A DNA stretch of 64,000 nt from Leptolyngbyaceae cyanobacterium RM1_1_2 (GCA_012032345.1 JAAUQI010000013.1:1-64000); one strand, 5' to 3'; numbered from the stretch's first letter, positions 8,120 to 17,799 are shown. Notes: generated by a model not told the origin, from the sequence alone. Numbers and translations: made by a program.

Positions 8120-8895
8120 TTCTGCGATCGCTCAGCTTCGGCGGCAGCGGCTAAAATCGACTCGGGCAGATCAGGCAAGATATTGACCTGCTTCAGCACC
8201 TGATTTGCATCTTGAGAGAGCGCCCGCAGGATGCCGCGAATCCTCTGCTCTAGGCGCATATGTCGCTTGAGCAACTCGGTTGGAGACAGCACTGTCGAGC
8301 CTGCTTCTGCCTCAGTCGGTCGATTGATGAACCTGGCTACTGCTCTTAAAGGATCAGTAGGCTGAGCTTCAGGGGTAGACGGCAAATCTGAATCGTACTC
8401 AGGCTCATTAGATGGCTCATCAGGTGGCCCATTGAATGCCTCATCGGGCGGTAGAGGCGTGGGCTGAGACGCCTCTACCGTGGATTCTTCAGCAGTTTCA
8501 GCCTCTACTTGAATTGACTGGCCGTTTACAGCAGCAGCAATCTCTGCCAGGAGCTGAGGCGGCAGTTCCTGTAGCGTAATTAGCTGTTCTTCACCGATCG
8601 CGGCAGGCTCCTCCAGTCGCTTAGTTTGTCGCAGTAGCTCAGCTTGTACATGATTTCCCAGCTGCTGTAAAGACTGCTGTAGCTTTTGTCGCTGGTGTAG
8701 AGAAAGCTGCAAAAAGCGATCTGGGTAGGCTTGGGTACAAAGGTGATAGCTAGCCAAAATTAGCTGCCGCTTTGCTGCCTGTCCTAGCTCAGTTAGGTAC
8801 TGGTGATAGAGATCTGTAACCTCTTGGGCTAATTGTTCAGTTGCCTGCTCCAAAGCAGACAGTTCTCGTTTGATTTGTTCAACTGCTCGAACCAT
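8092..8895 (-). CDS. hypothetical protein, helical, upstream of recG
   Basis: The 267-residue product has a helical, Gln/Leu-rich N-terminal half (residues about 1-110, starting MVRAVEQIKRELSALEQATE) that should form a coiled coil. A proline- and acid-rich linker (about 130-195) follows, then a second helical segment with LKRHMRLEQRIRGILRALSQDANQ. No known domain is recognised and no export signal is present, so it is probably cytoplasmic. It overlaps the next gene by 28 bases and lies between tsf and recG. The terminator at 8981-9013 separates it from tsf, so it probably has its own promoter in the 8896-8980 region. Confidence 0.65.
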   Translation of the reverse strand: MVRAVEQIKRELSALEQATEQLAQEVTDLYHQYLTELGQAAKRQLILASYHLCTQAYPDRFLQLSLHQRQKLQQSLQQLGNHVQAELLRQTKRLEEPAAIGEEQLITLQELPPQLLAEIAAAVNGQSIQVEAETAEESTVEASQPTPLPPDEAFNGPPDEPSNEPEYDSDLPSTPEAQPTDPLRAVARFINRPTEAEAGSTVLSPTELLKRHMRLEQRIRGILRALSQDANQVLKQVNILPDLPESILAAAAEAERSQKWPPARPIF

Positions 8896-8980
8896 TAACT
8901 TGCCGTAATAAATTCAGACTAGCCGCATTCTTCAGGATAGCGATTCCTTAAGCTATTCGAGTAAGTCCAGCCCCAAACGC

Positions 8981-9013
8981 AAAATAGCAGGTCAGCCGGG
9001 GATGACCTGCTAT
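8981..9013 (-). terminator. intrinsic terminator after tsf
   Basis: ATAGCAGGTCA (8984-8994) pairs perfectly with TGACCTGCTAT (9003-9013) around an eight-base loop. On the minus strand the stem is followed by TTTTGCG. It lies about 180 bases beyond the tsf stop in the direction of tsf transcription, as expected for the end of the rpsB-tsf unit. Confidence 0.7.
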
Positions 9014-9190
9014 GCTGGCTGGCAAAACTCTTGAACCCGTAATTCTGCTATGGGTTGGGTTAAGCTTTGGTACAATCCAACGAACCGTTGCTGGTGTTGG
9101 GTTTCACTTCGTTCCGCCCAGCCTATACGAGAAATTTTTGTCGGTTAGTCTGGCTCAGATTACTCACGAACCCTTACTTTTTCTCTGCCC

Positions 9191-9850
9191 CTACTTTTTT
9201 CCCGTTTGAGCGGCGACCTCTTCAGCAAAGTTGGTTTCTTCTTTCTCAATGCCTTCACCCAAAACAAATCGATTAAAGCGTCGCACCTGAATGTTTTCAC
9301 CCATCTTGGCCACGTGCTGCTTAACCAATTCCTCGACGGTAATGTTTTGATCTTTGATGAAGGGCTGATCGAGCAGTGACAGCTCCTTTAAGCGCTTATC
9401 AATCCGTCCCTGTACGATTTTCTCTCGAATGTTATCTGGCTTTTTAGAAAGATCATCGCGCCCCATTTCAATTTGCTTTTCTTTATCCACGATGTCCGCC
9501 GGGATATCAGCAGTTTTGACATATTCGACATTAGGGCAAGCCGCAATTTGCATAGCCACATCCTGTGCCAGCGCCTTGAATTCTTCTCTACGAGCTACAA
9601 AGTCAGTTTCGCAGTTTATTTCTACCAGGACGCCGACTCGACCGCCCGTGTGGATGTAGCTGTGAACTAAACCTTCTGCTGCTACCCGGCCCTCTTTTTT
9701 AGTAGCAGAGGTAATCCCCTTTTGCCGCAGCCATTCGACAGCTTTTTCGGTATCGCCGTCGTTTTCTTTGAGAGCCTTTTTACAATCCATCATGCCTGCG
9801 CCTGTTTTGTCGCGCAGCTCTTTGACGAGTTTTGCAGATATGTCCGCCAT
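9191..9850 (-). CDS. tsf: translation elongation factor Ts
   Basis: The 219-residue product is EF-Ts, the guanine-nucleotide exchange factor for EF-Tu. The family signature [16 protein letters not shown] lies near the N-terminus, preceded by the short UBA-like start [11 protein letters not shown]. The EF-Tu-contacting block [25 protein letters not shown] is intact. The frame is open 13 codons upstream, but the ATG at 9848-9850 matches the family start. The length corresponds to the short cyanobacterial/plastid form. It follows rpsB by 96 bases on the same strand, with a strong hairpin between them. Confidence 0.97.
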   Translation of the reverse strand: MADISAKLVKELRDKTGAGMMDCKKALKENDGDTEKAVEWLRQKGITSATKKEGRVAAEGLVHSYIHTGGRVGVLVEINCETDFVARREEFKALAQDVAMQIAACPNVEYVKTADIPADIVDKEKQIEMGRDDLSKKPDNIREKIVQGRIDKRLKELSLLDQPFIKDQNITVEELVKQHVAKMGENIQVRRFNRFVLGEGIEKEETNFAEEVAAQTGKK

Positions 9851-9909
9851 AAGTGCCTTAGTTGCTAAACCTTTTAAAAACTCTACCAAGCTCTCACTCA
9901 GTTTTGGCT

Positions 9910-9939
9910 CAAGACTGGCCCAGTTTTGGGCCAGTCTTG
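9910..9939 (-). promoter_or_regulatory. 13-bp perfect hairpin between rpsB and tsf
   Basis: The stem CAAGACTGGCCCA / TGGGCCAGTCTTG (9910-9922 with 9927-9939) is perfect, with a four-base loop. There is no T-run after it in the transcript direction (the bases after the stem read GAGCCAAAAC), so it is not a classical terminator. It could be an mRNA-processing or attenuation element that sets the rpsB:tsf ratio. Confidence 0.5.
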
Positions 9940-9946
9940 CTTAGCT

Positions 9947-10759
9947 TTAACTGTTGCTACCGTCAGCATTGTCGTCATTATCTTCTACAAATGCTTCTGG
10001 CGCTTCGTCTTCGTAGTCGTAGTCTTCCTCAGCGCCATCATAGTCTTCGTAGTCGCCGTCGCTGTCACCGTCAAGCTGACCGTGAGAACCTTCGTAGATG
10101 GCGTCTGCTAGCTTGCTCAAAATTAATTTGATCGAGCGAATAGCATCATCGTTAGCTGGAATCGGAATATCGACCACGTCAGGGTCACAATTAGTATCGA
10201 GCAAAGCAATAATGGGAATATCTAACTTTTGGCATTCCTGGACAGCGTTGTACTCCCGGCGCAAATCAACGACGATTACCGCGTCTGGAACCTTGCGCAT
10301 TAGCTTGATGCCGCCTAGATACTTTTGCAGCTTTTCCAGCTCTCGACGCAGCACTGCCGCCTCTTTTTTCGGGCGCAGGTCAATGGCTCCGGTTTCCTGC
10401 ATCCGCTCTAGCTCTTTGAGCCGATCAACCCGCGTTTTGATCGTCGCCCAGTTAGTGAGCATACCGCCTAGCCAGCGCTGATTGACATAGTATGAGCCGC
10501 AGCGGGCAGCTTCTTGAGCAACGATGCCCGCAGCCTGACGCTTGGTGCCTACAAACAAAAACTTTTGACCGCCATCAGCCGCATCGCGGATGTAGCTGTA
10601 GGCATCCTCGATGTACTGGGCAGTTTGAACTAGGTCAATGATGTGAACCCCGTTGCGGGAGGTAAAGATGTATGGATCCATCTTGGGGTTCCAGCGGCGG
10701 GTTTGGTGCCCAAAGTGAACACCTGACTCTAGTAGCTGAGCCAAAGAAACAACAGGCAT
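9947..10759 (-). CDS. rpsB: 30S ribosomal protein S2
   Basis: This 270-residue protein is ribosomal protein S2 of the small subunit. The start [19 protein letters not shown], the [11 protein letters not shown] stretch, [11 protein letters not shown] and the [13 protein letters not shown] segment are family hallmarks. AAAGGAG lies just upstream of the ATG. The C-terminus (residues about 228-270) is an almost purely acidic, Asp/Glu/Tyr-rich tail that goes beyond the conserved core. The gene heads the rpsB-tsf operon, the usual bacterial order. Confidence 0.97.
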   Translation of the reverse strand: MPVVSLAQLLESGVHFGHQTRRWNPKMDPYIFTSRNGVHIIDLVQTAQYIEDAYSYIRDAADGGQKFLFVGTKRQAAGIVAQEAARCGSYYVNQRWLGGMLTNWATIKTRVDRLKELERMQETGAIDLRPKKEAAVLRRELEKLQKYLGGIKLMRKVPDAVIVVDLRREYNAVQECQKLDIPIIALLDTNCDPDVVDIPIPANDDAIRSIKLILSKLADAIYEGSHGQLDGDSDGDYEDYDGAEEDYDYEDEAPEAFVEDNDDNADGSNS

Positions 10760-10868
10760 ATTTTTCTCCTTTCGGGTTTATCCTCCATCTGGCTGCATCT
10801 TGGGCGGGACTTAGATTAGGCTTACTAGCCAGTCCCTGGGTGAAGCTAGTCCACCCTGTAAGACACCC

Positions 10869-10897
10869 GAAATACCAGATGTGCGATTTTTTTACAA
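10869..10897 (-). promoter_or_regulatory. possible rpsB promoter
   Basis: On the minus strand, TTGTAA and TATTTC are separated by 17 bases. This resembles a sigma-70-type -35/-10 pair about 110 bases before the rpsB start. It is a match by eye only. Confidence 0.3.
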
Positions 10898-10907
10898 CTT
10901 TTCTAGT

Positions 10908-11354
10908 TTAGCACAGCTCATAACGGCTAAGCTGTGCGGTGGCAAATAGCCTTGAACTCCCACAGATAACCCGACATTCCGCAGGTTGACAGGGATTAAT
11001 TTGGGAGATAGTAAAGCGAAAGCCGCGTTCCACCTGCTGCTGGCTCTTGTACTCGCGCAGCAGGCGCTCGGCTGGGTAGGCATGCTCATCGATGACATTG
11101 GTGGCCAGGATGAAGCGTCGATGGCGCTGTTGGCACTGGGCCTTATACTCAGCCGTGCGCTCCATCGTCGCTTGCCACTGATACCCTATCGTCGGCGATT
11201 CTGAGGGGTTAGCGCGCTTGGGCCGACCCGGTGTTCGCTTGGCGACGACCGACACCAGCGTGACCTGAGTAAGCCGGTAGCCGGTGAGAGTGTCTTGAAA
11301 GCGCATCAGAGCATCGATGGCATCGGGCTTGCAGGCAAAGACCTGGCTGTACAA
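10908..11354 (-). pseudogene. IS1634-like (DDE) transposase remnant
   Basis: A 148-codon frame contains RRFILATNVIDEHAYPAERL followed by YKSQQQVERGFRF. This is the characteristic block of IS1634-type transposases, in which the ERGFRF glutamate is catalytic. In intact enzymes this block is followed by a further 50-100 residues beginning LKSP; here the frame turns into unrelated sequence immediately after FRF. The N-terminal domain is also missing upstream of about 11354. The copy is therefore truncated at both ends. It lies exactly between the rpsB promoter region and the polysaccharide cluster. Confidence 0.75.
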
Positions 11355-11390
11355 CTTGCCGCAACTGCCGCTGTTAAAGCTCTCTATTGT

Positions 11391-12611
11391 TCAGGTTAAC
11401 TGCTTGCTGTCTTCTGCTAGAGCTGGCTGACTGCCAAGCACAGCTGAGTCGTCAAGCCGCTCAATTGACTTCAAGTACCAAAGAATTACCATTAGCGGCA
11501 GAGCATAGCGATCCCACTGCCACGCCTTGATCATAATCAGGCTGTTAAAAATAACCATCCATGTGGCCAAATTAAGCTTTGAGAAGCGCCAGCAAGCCAG
11601 CAGCGCCAGTAGATAAAATAGAGCATATTTAATGATGTTAAACGGCATTAGATCTGCGACTTTCATTAAGTTGCCGCTGGCTTCTAGAGCAGGCGGAAAT
11701 AGCATAAAAAGTATGAGTAAACCCAATGCGATCGCGCCATAAAACCCTTTTCGCTGCCAAAGCTGAGCTATGGGCAAGCGTCGAAAAAACAGCAAGAACT
11801 CAGGAATGACAAAGTAAAGTCCAACAAAAGATAGAAAATAGAGTGCTCCTCCCGGTTCGAGGGCAAACAGCGACTGTTGGACATCTGGCACCAGACGAGA
11901 ACTCAGACCTCTAGAGGGGGCAATACCGCCAAATAGAATGAACCAGCCAATAATTGAAGCGGCGGCTAAAAGCGGCATTAACACTTTGAAGCTGGGAAAT
12001 TCACGCTTTCTCAGGCTGATAACCAGCTCGTAAGTACCAACTGCTAAAGGAAAAGCCAACATATACTGTCGAGAAGCAATCCCCAACACAAAGGCAATAC
12101 CGCTGAGCAGGTGGGTACTGCGAAAATAGAAAAAGAATCCCCAAAAAACAAAGAAGGTAGAAATTATATCCGTATAAAATCGTCCGCTTAGCCATAAATA
12201 ATAGGGAAACAATAAAAGCCCTGCTGCCGATAAAATATGAAGCCATGGATGGGGGCGTCGAGGCCAGCCTATGACCAAAACCATCACAACAGACAGGCAA
12301 AAATTCAGCAGTCGCCCTGTAAATAGTCCATCTTTGAATAGATACTCCAAAGCCCCATAAATAATGAAAGGTAAAGGCGTATTTAGCTCCGGGTAAGATT
12401 TTAGAGTTGCTAAACTAGGCAGTAGGCTATCACTGAAATAGCGCTGCGTCGTCAGCCAAAAGGTTTTTTCGTCCCACCAAAGTGGTGCATTCAGGTACTG
12501 CAAACCTACAAACAGCGATATGTAAATTAGCGCGATCGCAAAAATAAAGCCAAACTTAAGCTTACTTCTATCACTAATTCTAGAAGGGGCACTAGTAAGA
12601 AAATGTTTCAT
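11391..12611 (-). CDS. polytopic GT-C-like glycosyltransferase / membrane protein
   Basis: The 406-residue protein has about ten hydrophobic segments. Between the first two it carries the sequence LNAPLWWDEKTFW, whose acidic pair after the first transmembrane helix is typical of GT-C fold transferases that use polyprenyl-phosphate sugars. A second feature is SGRFYTDIISTFFVFW in a later loop. It is likely an inner-membrane enzyme that adds sugars on the periplasmic side. It is the last gene of the polysaccharide run, 65 bases after a GT2 gene, and is followed by the IS1634-like remnant. The precise family was not resolved; a non-enzymatic membrane protein cannot be excluded. Confidence 0.65.
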   Translation of the reverse strand: MKHFLTSAPSRISDRSKLKFGFIFAIALIYISLFVGLQYLNAPLWWDEKTFWLTTQRYFSDSLLPSLATLKSYPELNTPLPFIIYGALEYLFKDGLFTGRLLNFCLSVVMVLVIGWPRRPHPWLHILSAAGLLLFPYYLWLSGRFYTDIISTFFVFWGFFFYFRSTHLLSGIAFVLGIASRQYMLAFPLAVGTYELVISLRKREFPSFKVLMPLLAAASIIGWFILFGGIAPSRGLSSRLVPDVQQSLFALEPGGALYFLSFVGLYFVIPEFLLFFRRLPIAQLWQRKGFYGAIALGLLILFMLFPPALEASGNLMKVADLMPFNIIKYALFYLLALLACWRFSKLNLATWMVIFNSLIMIKAWQWDRYALPLMVILWYLKSIERLDDSAVLGSQPALAEDSKQLT

Positions 12612-12676
12612 ATTCTGTCAAACCCTGATTGAGGAAAGTGGGTAAGGAAACTATTTAAGTAAACGAAAATAGTGAA

Positions 12677-13567
12677 CTATGTCCTGGAAACAGCAGCTGT
12701 TTTTTGCTGGCTCATCTCCCAAAAGAAACCAGCGGCGTTGGCGACTTGAGACACCACCAGCACCCCTGTCAGCACCAAACCCTGGCGACTTTGCCCGTGC
12801 GTAAAGGGGTAGCGCAGCAGCCTCATATAATAATTTCCTTCAATTTCAAAATTGCCCCAGCCTTTATCAGCCCGGGTTTGATGAAAGCGAAACGCCCCCC
12901 GCCCGTAGTTAAAATGCTGCTTCCAAAAGCTGCGCAGAGTCATCGGATGGGCGTGATAAATCACGACTTCCGGCGCGTAGGTCATGGTGTAGCCGTGATG
13001 AATCCAGCGATCGCAAAGTTCTCTGTCTTCTGAGGTTGTAAAGCTTTCGTCAAAGCTGCCAATTGCTAAAAACTCTTGCCTGGGGACAACCATATTATTA
13101 GAGGCAAAGAATCGGGCCTGATCCCGTACTGCGTTGTAGTGGTCGTAGCCCATACTGATAATGTTTTGGCTGGTCATTGAGAACGGATTGTCAGATAGGG
13201 CATTGACTGTTCGTCCGCCGACAATGCAGACGGGCTTTTGTTCGAAGCAGGCTGCTAAAGCCTTTAACCAATCAGTTGCAGGCTGACAGTCGTCATCAGT
13301 AAAAGCCAGATACTGTCCCTGCGCTTTTTGAGCAGCGTGGTTTCGAGCAGCGGCGGGGCCAGCATTGGCCTGACGAATAAAAACCAGATTCAGGCTTTCC
13401 TGAAAAGGTTTGACTATGTCTGTTAGCGGTACGTCGCTGCCGTCGTCAACCACAATCACTTCAAAGCGATCGCGCGGATAGTCTAGCTGCATTAGCGTCT
13501 GCAGGCAGGTCACAATCTGCTTGGGGCGATTGTAAGTAGGGACAATAATAGAAAAGACAGGTTTCAT
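12677..13567 (-). CDS. GT2-family glycosyltransferase
   Basis: The 296-residue GT-A-fold transferase starts MKPVFSIIVPTYNRPKQIV, the hallmark of family GT2. The nucleotide-binding VIVVDDGSD and the acidic metal motif in LAFTDDDCQPA are intact, and the acceptor-side motif appears as TSEDRELCDRW. An upstream ATG in frame exists, but the ATG at 13567 has AAGGGGAAG just before it and matches the family start. The preceding glycosyltransferase stops only one base upstream, so the two are almost certainly translated together. It should transfer a sugar from a nucleotide donor to a growing surface glycan in the cytoplasm. Confidence 0.9.
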   Translation of the reverse strand: MKPVFSIIVPTYNRPKQIVTCLQTLMQLDYPRDRFEVIVVDDGSDVPLTDIVKPFQESLNLVFIRQANAGPAAARNHAAQKAQGQYLAFTDDDCQPATDWLKALAACFEQKPVCIVGGRTVNALSDNPFSMTSQNIISMGYDHYNAVRDQARFFASNNMVVPRQEFLAIGSFDESFTTSEDRELCDRWIHHGYTMTYAPEVVIYHAHPMTLRSFWKQHFNYGRGAFRFHQTRADKGWGNFEIEGNYYMRLLRYPFTHGQSRQGLVLTGVLVVSQVANAAGFFWEMSQQKTAAVSRT

Positions 13568-13568
13568 T

Positions 13569-14438
13569 TTACTTCCCCTTAATTGAAAGTAATAGACGAT
13601 TGACAATAACTTGTGGATGAATGCAAAAAGCGCGAAGCAAACTGAGAATGGCCGCTCCTTTTTGACGAGAGCGATAAGACATCAAAGCATAGTCATAAAC
13701 GAAGTTAGCATACATTGCTGGACTGGCTTGAAAGACTTTTTTGTGTTTGTTAATCAGGCGATAAAAGCTTTCTTGCCTAAGCTGTGAATTCTTAGAAACG
13801 CCAGGTTCATGCTTAGCCCGTAGCAGGCGATAGGTGATTTCAGAAATGCCCATAATTGAGCAGATCGGATTGAGTCTGAGAAATAATTCCGAGTGAACGC
13901 GTGAGCGAAAAGTTTCGTCCCAGCCGCCAGCCGCTTGTATAACTGAGCGCTCTACAACCAGTGTCTGCTTAGTATTGTAAGAATATCCAGGCTCAATTTT
14001 CTCCAGCGCAAAGTGACAGCCTTTAGGTCTTAGCGGCGGTGGTAAGCGCTTTTCTTGAACCTGGCCTTGCTCATCGACAACTTCAATTCCAGCGATAACG
14101 CCTACAGGAGAAGGTAAATCGGTATTTGCCAAAGCATTTAGTGCGATCTCAGCCATCTGAGGCAAGAGCTGATCGTCATCATCTAGATAGGTAATCCACC
14201 GCCCCCTAGCCGCCTCCGTGCCGACGTTGCGAGCACCTGCCCCCCCATGTGGAGACGAAAGTCTAATAACTTGCAGCTTGGAATGTTCATCTAAGGCAGC
14301 AGGCGGCGCTGATGCATCATCAACAACAATGACTTCAATGTCCTCAAGAGTTTGCTGGAGTGCGCTTTTGACAGCCTTATTCAACAAGTGCGGACGATTA
14401 TGAGTGGGAATGATAATACTGAGAAGAGGCTGATTCAT
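13569..14438 (-). CDS. GT2-family glycosyltransferase
   Basis: This 289-residue protein begins LLSIIIPTHNRPHLLNKAV, followed by EVIVVDDASA and the donor-metal motif WITYLDDDDQLLP. All three place it in family GT2. The C-terminal half, after residue about 190, is less conserved and shows no membrane helix. It is 34 bases downstream of the GT87-like gene and one base from the next GT2 gene. The acceptor sugar cannot be told from sequence. Confidence 0.9.
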   Translation of the reverse strand: MNQPLLSIIIPTHNRPHLLNKAVKSALQQTLEDIEVIVVDDASAPPAALDEHSKLQVIRLSSPHGGAGARNVGTEAARGRWITYLDDDDQLLPQMAEIALNALANTDLPSPVGVIAGIEVVDEQGQVQEKRLPPPLRPKGCHFALEKIEPGYSYNTKQTLVVERSVIQAAGGWDETFRSRVHSELFLRLNPICSIMGISEITYRLLRAKHEPGVSKNSQLRQESFYRLINKHKKVFQASPAMYANFVYDYALMSYRSRQKGAAILSLLRAFCIHPQVIVNRLLLSIKGK

Positions 14439-14472
14439 ATTAATTAATGCACCCTACTTAAGCAGCGATACT

Positions 14473-15713
14473 TTAAGTTAAATTCAAAGGCGCAGGCTGT
14501 GGAAGCTTCCATCGGTGCACCTGTACAAGTAACCAGCCCATTAGAGTTAGCCAGTTAAGGGTTACACCCACTTGAAATACTATATCAAGAGGTGAAGCGG
14601 CAAACCTAAGACTTGCAGGTAAAAGATTGAAAAATAGGGTTATAGCCAGTAATGTTTGACTAAAAGCGCGATCGCTCGGTTCGAGATGAGGGTATTTCTG
14701 TAGGCGATAAACTGCAGCCATAGGCAGTAAAATCAGCATGTCATCATAGACTAAATGATAAGTCCACAGCCGCGCTACAATAGCCGCAATGCCGACTGCA
14801 AGCCACGGGTCAAATTGCTGATGCCGATGACAGTAGATCCATCCTCCTAAAAGGCAGAGTAAGCCGAGAGAAGCTGCCATGTTTAGGTGACTTAGCCCTA
14901 AAGCGCCTAAATAGTTGTGCAAGTTGCCATAGCCGATATCCACTAGCCCCACTCCTCCACCCCCTGCAGAACTCCAGGTGGTGCCGCCTACACCCCGGTG
15001 CAGCCAGTCAGCATAAAGTGTTAAAACATTTCCCGTTTGAGGAATACAGGCCAATAGCGCGATCGCTGCATACCCGACAACGACTAGTGCAATTGGCCAA
15101 ATTCTCTGAGGTATAAACACTATTAACCAGACAAAAGGCGCAGCTAGAGTCGGTTTGATCAGTGCAAATATGATTAAGCTACTGCCTGCTAAGTCCAGGT
15201 ATAAAGTTTGATGTTTTTTGAACAAAAGCAGCAGGCCAATGGTTAACGCTGCTAGAACATGAACTGTAAGCTGTCCATTACCGACAGCAGGCCCGGTTGA
15301 ATAAGCAGCTCCGACTGTTAGCGCAATGAGCGCGTACTCAGCAGGGCGTTTTGCCTGAGCAGCCTGAATGAGTCCAATGACTAGGCCAGCTAGGGCAAAA
15401 ACCGTCGTCATTGCCCAAAAAACCGTACGTATGTAAAAGATTTATAGTCAAGAAAAGGGCGCAGCATCAAGTAGCTAGCAGGCGGATAAACAGCGGTAAA
15501 AATTTCGCTGTAGATGAGTTGACTTGAGAACCAGGCTGTCACTTCTTCGTAGCGCTGTTTGAGATCAATAGCGCCGTTTTCGTCGGTTTGCCAAAGGAGA
15601 CGATTAAACTCATACGTCAATCGTATTGTGGCAATGATTGCCATCGTTACAATCAGGCTAGCTTTGATTTTCAAAGAGTTAAGGGCGGGCATAACTTTTA
15701 CACTTTCAGTCAT
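14473..15713 (-). pseudogene. GT87/DUF2029-like mannosyltransferase-type membrane protein, split by one-base frameshift
   Basis: Two frames abut here. The first (15713-15408, 101 residues) ends ...SFTYVRFFGQ with TGA. The second (15411-14473, 312 residues) starts with the overlapping ATG. The first part carries YPPASYLMLRPF, a motif of the DUF2029/GT87 polyprenol-phosphate-mannose-type transferases, and the second part holds the remaining membrane helices. Adding one T to the T6 run (15417-15422 on the minus strand) restores FFWAMTTVFALAGL and one 413-codon protein. The total length of 1241 bases is one short of a multiple of three, as required. It is either a homopolymer miscall or a recent frameshift. 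The gene is 12 bases downstream of the flippase. Confidence 0.8.
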
Positions 15714-15725
15714 TTTTGTGTTTGC

Positions 15726-17194
15726 TCAAGCACCCTTATGTCTTAACTTGGGAAGAAGCGGGGTTATGATCTCTAAAAGCTGTTTGAAGAGCTTTGGCGC
15801 AAGCAGTCTGAGTAGCCCTATGTAGGTAACTGCCCCTATTAAGCTCATTATGATTACTTGCAGAATGGGTAGTGATTCTAAACTAATTACCTGCTGAGCG
15901 CCTAATATAGTAACAGACATCAAAACTGCGCTCGTCAAAGGCATAACTAGCTGTCGTAAATAATCTCCTATTGAAACTTTAATTAACCGACCGACTGCCC
16001 CTGCTCGATTGGAAACATAATCACTGTGCGAACCAGATAAGCAAGTCCAACAGCCGCGATTCCCCAGCGCACAGCAAAAGTGAAAAAAGCAATGTTCAAA
16101 GCTGAAGCTAATAATCCTATCCACACGCGCCACGATGGCTTACCCATAGCCATAAAAATAGCTCCTTTGAAACGAGAAACGGAGCTAAAGACGCCTGCTA
16201 TAGATAGCCACTGTAACACAGGAACTGACGGTGCCCATTGTTTACCAAACAGCAGAGGCACAATATCTGGAGCCAGTACTGCAACCCCTAAAAAGCAGGG
16301 AAATGCTATCAGACTGGTTAGCTGAGTTGCTTTGTAGAAAGTACTGCGAAACGCAGATAAATCAGATTGCAAACGAGAAAAGGTTGGTAGCGCCACCTGA
16401 TTGACCGTATCAATTAGTAGCTGCACCATAATCTTCAGAATCCGGTAGGCAATACTGTAGTAGCCTAGCGCCACAGGGCCTAAGAAATATCCAATCAGTA
16501 AATCATCAGAGCGGGTATTGATAAAACCCAAAAAATTAAACGCTAAGATATTGATGCCAAAGCCGAAAAGCCTGTGAAAATGTGGCCACGAGAACTGTAG
16601 TTGAGGCCGCCAGTCACTAGCCCGCCACAGCACAATTGCTCCTACTGATTCATACACAAGCTGTTGGACAACTAAGCTCCAGACACCTAAACCTGAAAGC
16701 GCTGCTACCACGCCAGCAATACCGCCAAGAAATAGCCCCAGTAGCGATCGCAGGGCAACAAACTTAAACTTAAACTGGCGCTGAAGCAAAGCCTCCTGCA
16801 CGTCTGTAAAAGAGTTGATTAATAGCAGCAAAGAAAAACAGCGCAGAATCGGCGTTAGCTGGGGCTGGTCAAAAGCATCGGCTACAAAAGGAGCTAGAAT
16901 TACGCACAAAAGCGTCAGCACGCAGCCGCTGACAAGATTAGTCCAGAAAGCAGTATTGATGTGTTCAGCTTCAAGCTGCTGCTGCTGCTGAATCAGGGCT
17001 TGCGGGAATCCCTGATTCAAAAATATTTGAATAAATGCCAGAAAAACGTTAGCTAGAGCAACCAAGCCAAAGTCCTCAGGCTGGAGCAGCCTCGCTAGAA
17101 CAAAAAAAACTAGCAGCGACCCAAACTGTCCCCCCCAATTTTGCAGCGCCGTCCAAACAATGCCTCGTATAATCTTTTGCTGAAAGTTGCTCAT
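15726..17194 (-). pseudogene. Wzx-type polysaccharide flippase (MOP superfamily), split by one-base frameshift
   Basis: The first frame (403 residues) starts MSNFQQKIIRGIVWTALQNWG and has about ten membrane helices with RLLQPEDFGLVALANVF, a signature of lipopolysaccharide biosynthesis flippases (RfbX/MviN-like). It ends at a TAA just after FPIEQGQSVG. The last three helices, GRLIKVSIGDYLRQLVMPL onward, lie in another frame that ends at 15726. Adding one G to the G4 run (C4 at 15998-16001 on the plus strand) gives a single 489-residue protein of normal family length. The role would be to flip undecaprenyl-linked repeat units across the inner membrane. Its position in the middle of the glycosyltransferase run fits that. 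Confidence 0.85.
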
Positions 17195-17587
17195 TTTTGG
17201 GACTTATAGCTGTAAGAGTTGCTGGAAGAATGCTTCTTAAAAAGAATAACAGCTATCTAATTTTCCAACCAGACAGATTGCAAAAAATACGTGCTAATAC
17301 CAATTACATGTGGGTTTGTATCTATTGAATATCTGGAACTTTTCAGCAGCAAGGCTTTCAGAAATCGTGAAGACGCGCGCTTCATAAAAATAAGGTATAA
17401 ACATACAGAGTTTCTTGCTTTCATGAGAGACAGATACAGAACTAAAACCCTTAAAAACCCTTATGCTTTGCTCTTAAGACATACTTCATTAGCTCCGAAC
17501 TACCTCCGGAAAAGCTGTGCAAAAAATAATTTATAAGAGTCCAGCAATAGCTATGAGCAATGTTTACGCACTAGCTAATCTAACGAA
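17195..17587. other. AT-rich intergenic stretch in the polysaccharide cluster
   Basis: About 390 bases lie between the flippase and the collapsed GT39 gene. The stretch is clearly richer in A and T than its neighbours. An 81-codon plus-strand frame is present, but it has no ribosome site or recognisable product. It may hold a promoter for the downstream flippase-led half of the cluster. No repeat or RNA gene is visible. Confidence 0.4.
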
Positions 17588-17788
17588 TTAAACAGCTCGT
17601 AAGGAAGCCAAAACACAGGAACAGAGTTTACTGGTAGCCTCATCTGTCCAATAAAAATTTTGTCCCAGATCAGCGAAACGAAAAATCAGGCCCCACGCAG
17701 CTACGACAATGAGTAGAAAAGTTAGCGATCGCTTTGAAAGTGTCTTTGAAGGTGCCTCTGCTTGCCAAGCTAATTGTTTTGATTGCAT
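17588..17788 (-). pseudogene. GT39/PMT-like glycosyltransferase remnant with internal deletion
   Basis: The frame begins with a basic leader, one membrane helix (SLTFLLIVVAAWGLIFRFAD) and NFYWTDEAT. The acidic D-E after the first helix of a GT-C transferase is typical of families GT39/GT83. Intact members run to 500 residues or more, but this frame stops at codon 67. In another frame the same bases read VNSVPVFWLPYELFNSLD and end at a TAG, which resembles a C-terminal tail. The simplest reading is that a large internal deletion joined the two ends out of frame. It follows the GT2 gene above by 11 bases, so it once belonged to the operon. Confidence 0.55.
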
Positions 17789-17799
17789 CTATATCAAGG

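Noticed and set aside
7932-8186. Ser-rich plus-strand frame opposite the acidic hypothetical protein
   Set aside because: It results from GAA/GAC codons read on the other strand as TTC/GTC and TCT/TCG.
9012-9276. 65- and 69-codon plus-strand frames after tsf
   Set aside because: They cover the tsf terminator and its 3' flank and carry no recognisable features.
17291-17536. 81-codon plus-strand frame in the AT-rich spacer
   Set aside because: Composition and lack of a start signal argue against a gene.
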